Assembly: GCF_026212465.1 (NCBI RefSeq)
Contig: NC_080053.1
Coordinates: 12,324,640-12,388,639, forward strand
Source: Amaranthus tricolor
Lineage: Eukaryota > Streptophyta > Magnoliopsida > Caryophyllales > Amaranthaceae
DNA length: 64,000 nucleotides
Direction of reading: 5' to 3'
The notes under the pieces were generated by a model that was given only the letters and a program-made list of their open reading frames with translations, was not told the origin of the DNA and made no database searches. Made by a program: the position numbers and the translations under genes. Shown here piece by piece: positions 61,401 to 64,000 of the stretch; position 1 is the first letter of the stretch; every line of letters begins with the position of its first letter.

Positions 61401-63500
61401 ATGGCTCAAATTCGCGCTTTTTTTGTTCAATTCTTGGTTTGACTAGTTATTTTTGTCAAAACCCACAATTTTAACCCAAAATAATGTAAGTCTTAAGGTT
61501 GAAACCCTTAGCTTTTCTTAGAATTCGACTCAAGGTGCCTTTATTTGAATAATTCTTTACGTAAGTTATTTTCTCACTATAAAAATAAAATTCTAAGTAC
61601 GTTTTGACATCGAAAAATTTTATGAATATACCAACTCCATCAGCCACTTGAATATAATGTGGTGGAGGTGTGTGTCTTATATGGGTCAATTATTTGGGCT
61701 TTTACAAGAGATAATTGTAAGAAAGGAGGGTAGCTAAGATGTATATGTTAAGAATTAAGATAGATGAATGTTTATGCCCTAAAAAATAAAATTCAAAATG
61801 AAGACATAGGAAAGAGTATATCGAAAATATAATGATAAAATCATTTACATTGGTTTTACCATATGCAAAGATGACTAGACAGTGTACTACATAGAAAAGT
61901 AAAAGGTTGAAATTTTGAAGCGTTTAGAAGAGGAAAAGGTTAGCCGCAAAATGATTTGGTTAACATTGAAAATTGATATGAAGACTTGAGATTTGTAGGA
62001 AAATACGATAATAGTGAGGAATATAGATAGAGGAGAACATATGTGATTGATAATTGGAATTGATTTCGTTAGTTGTAGATTAGTATTACAACGGATTCAA
62101 TGTCGTGCAATCTTTGTTACCGATTGTCTCTCATGTTGATTTATTTCTATTTATGTATATAATCTCATATGACGTTTGAGATTTTGCCATTGTAATAAAT
62201 CACAATTTTTTGAATCTTCAAAATTGCTTTTTTGAGTATTTTTCTCATGTTAATATTTGCTTCCTTTAACTTGCAGATTAAACGGGGAAATGTAGAGGTA
62301 AGGGTGCATTGCGGTCTTAGTCTCATCTTGTGCAGAAAATATGATGATTGTTTCGAGTTACCTTGTTGTTGCTGACTATGTGATACAGGGGCTAAATCCG
62401 CTTATGTTCATGTTCGCACTGTTGGGAAATACTACATATGTAGCCAGGTATTTTCATAAGAAGAATTAGCTTTGGTTTTTTATTCATTCTACAATTATTA
62501 CATGGGTAAAGTTGTTTAGATATCCACTTAATGACATTAGAGTAATGGAATGTCGTAGTCCAAGTCTAACAATTAAGATTATAATTTAAGTTAACCAACC
62601 TAAAGATAGTTTACTGAAGTCGGATAGTTCACCTTGTTAGATGTTTTAATTAGCGGCTATTTCCCACCAAGGTTATGCAGTTGCTCCTTAGAAGAATGTC
62701 ACAAAGATTAAGATAAATAAGAAAAGCCAGTATATTAGTGGGGTGTTGTAGGTGGGGTCATGTCCTTTAGTGGGGGTAATTGTAGATTTTACAGTAGAAA
62801 ATAGAATTAGATTGTAGGTTTTAATGGCGTAATATAGGTAGGGTCATGTCCATAAATAGTAATGGGGTAAACTTAGTGGGACAAACTAAAATAGTATATG
62901 GGGGAAAAAACAAGGAGACGAGGGAGTATGTTGTATGAGGGAAGAATATACATGGGGCTTGTACACTTTAAGGTTTCTGACAGGAAAGATTTTATAATTT
63001 TCACGAAAATTTTTGCGATTGGATAAGAATGCTAGCAGGATCTGATTCTGAGATGTAAGATTTTTGTTGCATTTACTTCCGGGAAATGGAAAGGTTGTTA
63101 GCAATAAAATTTTAAAGCGGTCTATTCTGAGATGTAAAAAGGCTGACAAACAACAAACTTTCTTAGGTTAGTTGTGTGGTTTGAAAACTGTATACCCGCT
63201 GAGCAGGATCTGATTTGAATATCTAGTTTTAAAAACCGTATGCCCGATCTGAAGTTTTTGATTGTTAAACACCGACTAAAATATCCGGTTTTCTAAACCG
63301 GGTATTCCAAATCGCATTATTATGCGCACCCCTAACTGTGTGGACTACTTTGTGTGAAATGATGGAAGACTCGAGATATACATTTTTATGCATAAATATT
63401 TTCATGCAGCATACTGGTTAATAGCTTGGATTGGTCGAAGATATTTCCAAATTTGCCATGGCTGGTGGATGCAGGAGGTTGCTCGATTCTTGATTCATTT
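49444..63500 (+). CDS. PQ-loop membrane transporter (11 exons seen, 3' end unresolved)
   Basis: Exons 49444-49658, 52683-52725, 53486-53512, 53596-53688, 54951-55144, 55670-55832, 55921-56022, 56556-56669, 62277-62297, 62389-62447 and 63410-63500 join in frame through GT-AG introns: 374 codons so far. The first PQ loop is at residues 34-75 (WALAEVPQIHTNFKNKSTEG, FLLTWIVGD) and the second at about 298-343 (MGGRLPQICLN, GLNPLMFMFALLGNTTYVAS). FFNMFGCWLEPATLPTQFYM lies between and a serine-rich cytosolic loop is encoded by exons 5-6. The last visible exon ends LPWLVDAGGCSILDSF. This matches plant homologues of yeast Ypq1 and mammalian PQLC2, which export basic amino acids from vacuole or lysosome; substrate here is inferred. 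Seven helices are expected. A short last exon probably lies beyond 63500 or outside the window. Confidence 0.92.
49659..50768. other. PQ-loop gene intron 1, 5' part
   Basis: Non-coding. 50170-50345 has MITE-like character (TAGACCCTTTTTGGTTCCC against TAGGGCCTTAG, and GGTAAGAATCATTTTTAATC-like repeats), but ends were not confirmed. Confidence 0.4.
50771..52116. mobile_element. Long-TIR non-autonomous element in PQ-loop intron 1
   Basis: Inverted ends of about 210 bp (50771-50985 and 51912-52116) are nearly identical: GGCGGTCTCTTGAGAGACC at the tips, then ACTATAGACGTCCCTCAAG, CAGCCCAGCCCACAATCCC and further to TAGGCAATTATGATGAAACC or its complement. On the minus strand, 51670-51880 can be read as LPEILAARTPVQLQVVDD then RKRKRPIKH and PKRPSKYVPRKKTK before a stop, a basic tail like the C-terminus of a MULE or FAR1-type transposase. 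A target duplication was not found. It may be a deletion derivative of a MULE-type element. Confidence 0.75.
52330..52470. mobile_element. Small MITE with ATGAGATGG/GAGACGGTCTC tips
   Basis: GTATGAGATGGTATCACCGT at the left pairs imperfectly with TCTCACCGAGAGACGGTCTC at the right. It belongs to the same hairpin-tip group as 49106-49318. Confidence 0.45.
53707..53723 (+). repeat. GT microsatellite in PQ-loop intron 4
   Basis: Seven to eight GT units shortly after the exon 4 donor. Confidence 0.9.
54041..54546. mobile_element. PIF/hAT-like MITE in PQ-loop intron 4
   Basis: GTATTTGTTTGGCC at the left and TGAGTGTTTGACC at the right (other strand) resemble PIF/Harbinger tips, and TAA occurs on both sides. 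The interior is AT-rich and non-coding. Boundaries are tentative. Confidence 0.45.
55281..55449. repeat. Direct and inverted copies of a 40-bp sequence in PQ-loop intron 5
   Basis: GTTGATTCATAGCAAGTTCT followed by AACATTGCCGTTTATTGGAC occurs at 55281-55320 and again at 55411-55449 (one base shorter). An inverted partial copy (CCAATAAACGACAATGTTAG) lies at 55383-55402. Extra copies of TTCATAGCAAGTT sit between them. Confidence 0.85.
56670..57452. other. PQ-loop gene intron 8, 5' part
   Basis: Non-coding, AT-rich; nothing recognised before the SINE. Confidence 0.4.
57453..57566 (+). mobile_element. tRNA-derived SINE
   Basis: TGTCTTAGTTGG resembles an A box and GGTCCTAGTTCGATTCTC a B box (pol III promoter), about 35 bp apart. 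A unique tail with CCTCTTCTTGCCTCAACATA follows, then an A run at 57554-57566. Size and order fit a plant SINE. Confidence 0.7.
57573..58282 (+). mobile_element. Solo LTR, 710 bp, with GATCA target duplication
   Basis: Begins TGTTAGAGCAAGCGCC and ends CATCCTCTTTCA (TG...CA), flanked by GATCA at 57568-57572 and 58283-58287. A TATA box GGCTATATAAGAGAGC near 57936 and downstream leader give LTR polarity on the plus strand. No coding sequence. It inserted two bases beyond the A tail of the SINE. Confidence 0.88.
58335..58452 (+). mobile_element. Possible second SINE, degenerate
   Basis: TTGTCTCAAATTAGAGCATG and GGTAGGTCTTAAGTTTGATTC sit like A and B boxes, followed by CTTCCCTCAGCCTACCATGT and a short A run. 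Similar in plan to 57453-57566 but more decayed. Confidence 0.45.
58738..60975 (-). mobile_element. RTE-type LINE, 5'-truncated, with target duplication
   Basis: Minus-strand frames: an endonuclease-to-RT linker region (60545-60976; VATLSNKIKTSGYPSISNDA, AKEDKGKKQEIQ), RT motifs (60102-60440; GSKAVGPDDILIEVWRGLGE, PEEWRVSTLIPLFKNKGDAQ, CGNYRGIKLLSHTMKLWERV), and RT active site to C-terminus (59014-59787; MLFANDTILVAETKEE, MRMLRWMCGNTMMDR, LKWFGHVQRK). The active site reads FAND where FADD is expected. The 3' end is an ATG-type short repeat (58737-58755), as in plant RTE elements. ATAAATAATGATT occurs at both ends (58725-58737, 60976-60988), a 13-bp target duplication. A frame break near 60150 and the FAND change make it inactive. 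It lies antisense in PQ-loop intron 8. Confidence 0.9.
60989..62276. other. PQ-loop gene intron 8, 3' part
   Basis: AT-rich intron sequence without recognised elements. Confidence 0.45.
62448..63409. other. PQ-loop gene intron 10
   Basis: Non-coding. 63170-63345 has repeated CCGTATGCCCG/CTGTATACCCG and AACCGGGTATTCC-like words and ends TGCGCACCCCTAA, which resembles a hAT tip (TTAGGGGTGCGCA on the other strand). The opposite end was not found. Confidence 0.4.
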
Positions 63501-64000
63501 GTATCCTTACCATTTAATATTCTTTTAAATAAACATTACTTTCCCTTATGTCGTTCGAGAATCAAGAGTATTGAGTCTGTTCGTGTTAGATTCTAGTATG
63601 TGTTCTCATCTTGTGGTACTTAGTACCCGAACCTTGCTAGGGATGATGGGAAAGCTCATCACGTGAGACAATCCCATGATCCCGTCTCTTTAATATGAAT
63701 TGTCAATTTGAGTAATCTTTATGTTCGAGTCCTTAATTATCTGTTTAGATACTACTTCAGTTTATATATTTTCAATATCGGCAATCACATCATCGTGTGA
63801 CTAAGCATGGGGATACACATCCAACATTGGTTTAATATCATTTTCCTCAGGTATGTCTTGTTTAGCATGTCGTTCTCGTAGGAATTAAACTATTTTCAAA
63901 TGCGTTTTTTTTTTTTCACTCGTGAATACCTAATTCCACTCTTTCAAACTCTATTCGAAGTAATTTACAGGGTTGAAGATCGATCGCACTAATTTGTCTT
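63501..64000. other. Downstream of PQ-loop exon 11
   Basis: Exon 11 is followed by a GTATCC donor. No convincing last exon is seen: the AG at 63850 gives only VCLV before a stop. The final exon probably lies beyond the window. Confidence 0.4.

Noticed and set aside
63850..63880. Candidate last exon of the PQ-loop gene after the AG at 63850
   Set aside because: It would add only VCLV before a stop and does not resemble the expected hydrophobic C-terminal helix.

Overview
This is plant nuclear DNA. It is AT-rich, with spliced genes bounded by GT-AG introns and dense nested transposons: Mutator-like (MULE), mariner/Stowaway, hAT, PIF-like, L1 and RTE LINEs, SINEs, copia and gypsy LTR elements. 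It looks like a eudicot. I could not fix the family; Caryophyllales is only an impression.

Only two host genes are visible, both on the plus strand. The first (10638-18706, three exons) encodes a small J-domain protein of the DNAJ72 type with one C-terminal membrane segment. The second (49444 to at least 63500, eleven exons seen, last exon unresolved) encodes a seven-transmembrane PQ-loop protein of the vacuolar/lysosomal amino-acid transporter family. From memory, their Arabidopsis relatives lie close together on chromosome 2. If so, this is an old neighbour pair pushed about 31 kb apart by transposons.

Layout. 1-1163: right end of a MULE (MULE-A) with the transposase N-terminus. 1216-2860: broken copia element. 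3400-6083: decayed Athila-like gypsy element carrying a 49-bp LTR-like insertion. 6848-10337: 3.49-kb mariner-like element with a decayed transposase, ending 300 bp before the DNAJ72 start codon. 10638-18706: DNAJ72 gene; intron 2 holds a 1.43-kb near-palindromic Stowaway-type fold-back. 18707-26170: RTE fragment, a MITE that matches MULE-A, other MITEs and a gypsy-type LTR. 26180-34833: MULE-B with 9-bp target duplication, decayed transposase, a convergent GRF zinc-finger ORF, and a 3.7-kb solo LTR inside the transposase. It sits inside an array of degenerate ~22-bp repeats that is repeated in inverse orientation at 36000-36745. 37070-39733: solo LTR and MITEs. 40051-44327: MULE-C with a decayed transposase, a convergent plant-mobile-domain gene, a hAT insertion and a cluster of perfect palindromes. 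44393-49318: MITEs, L1 remnant and a fold-back made almost wholly of ATT/AAT runs. 49444-64000: PQ-loop gene, whose introns hold a long-TIR element, SINEs, a solo LTR and an RTE LINE.

Best leads: the 49-bp mini-LTR with its own 5-bp target duplication; the shared MuDR-like layout in which a transposase and an accessory zinc-finger or PMD gene converge; the link between MULE-A and its MITE through subterminal palindromes; and the very long intronic hairpin. All coding calls come from reading translations by eye. No alignment or database search was run.
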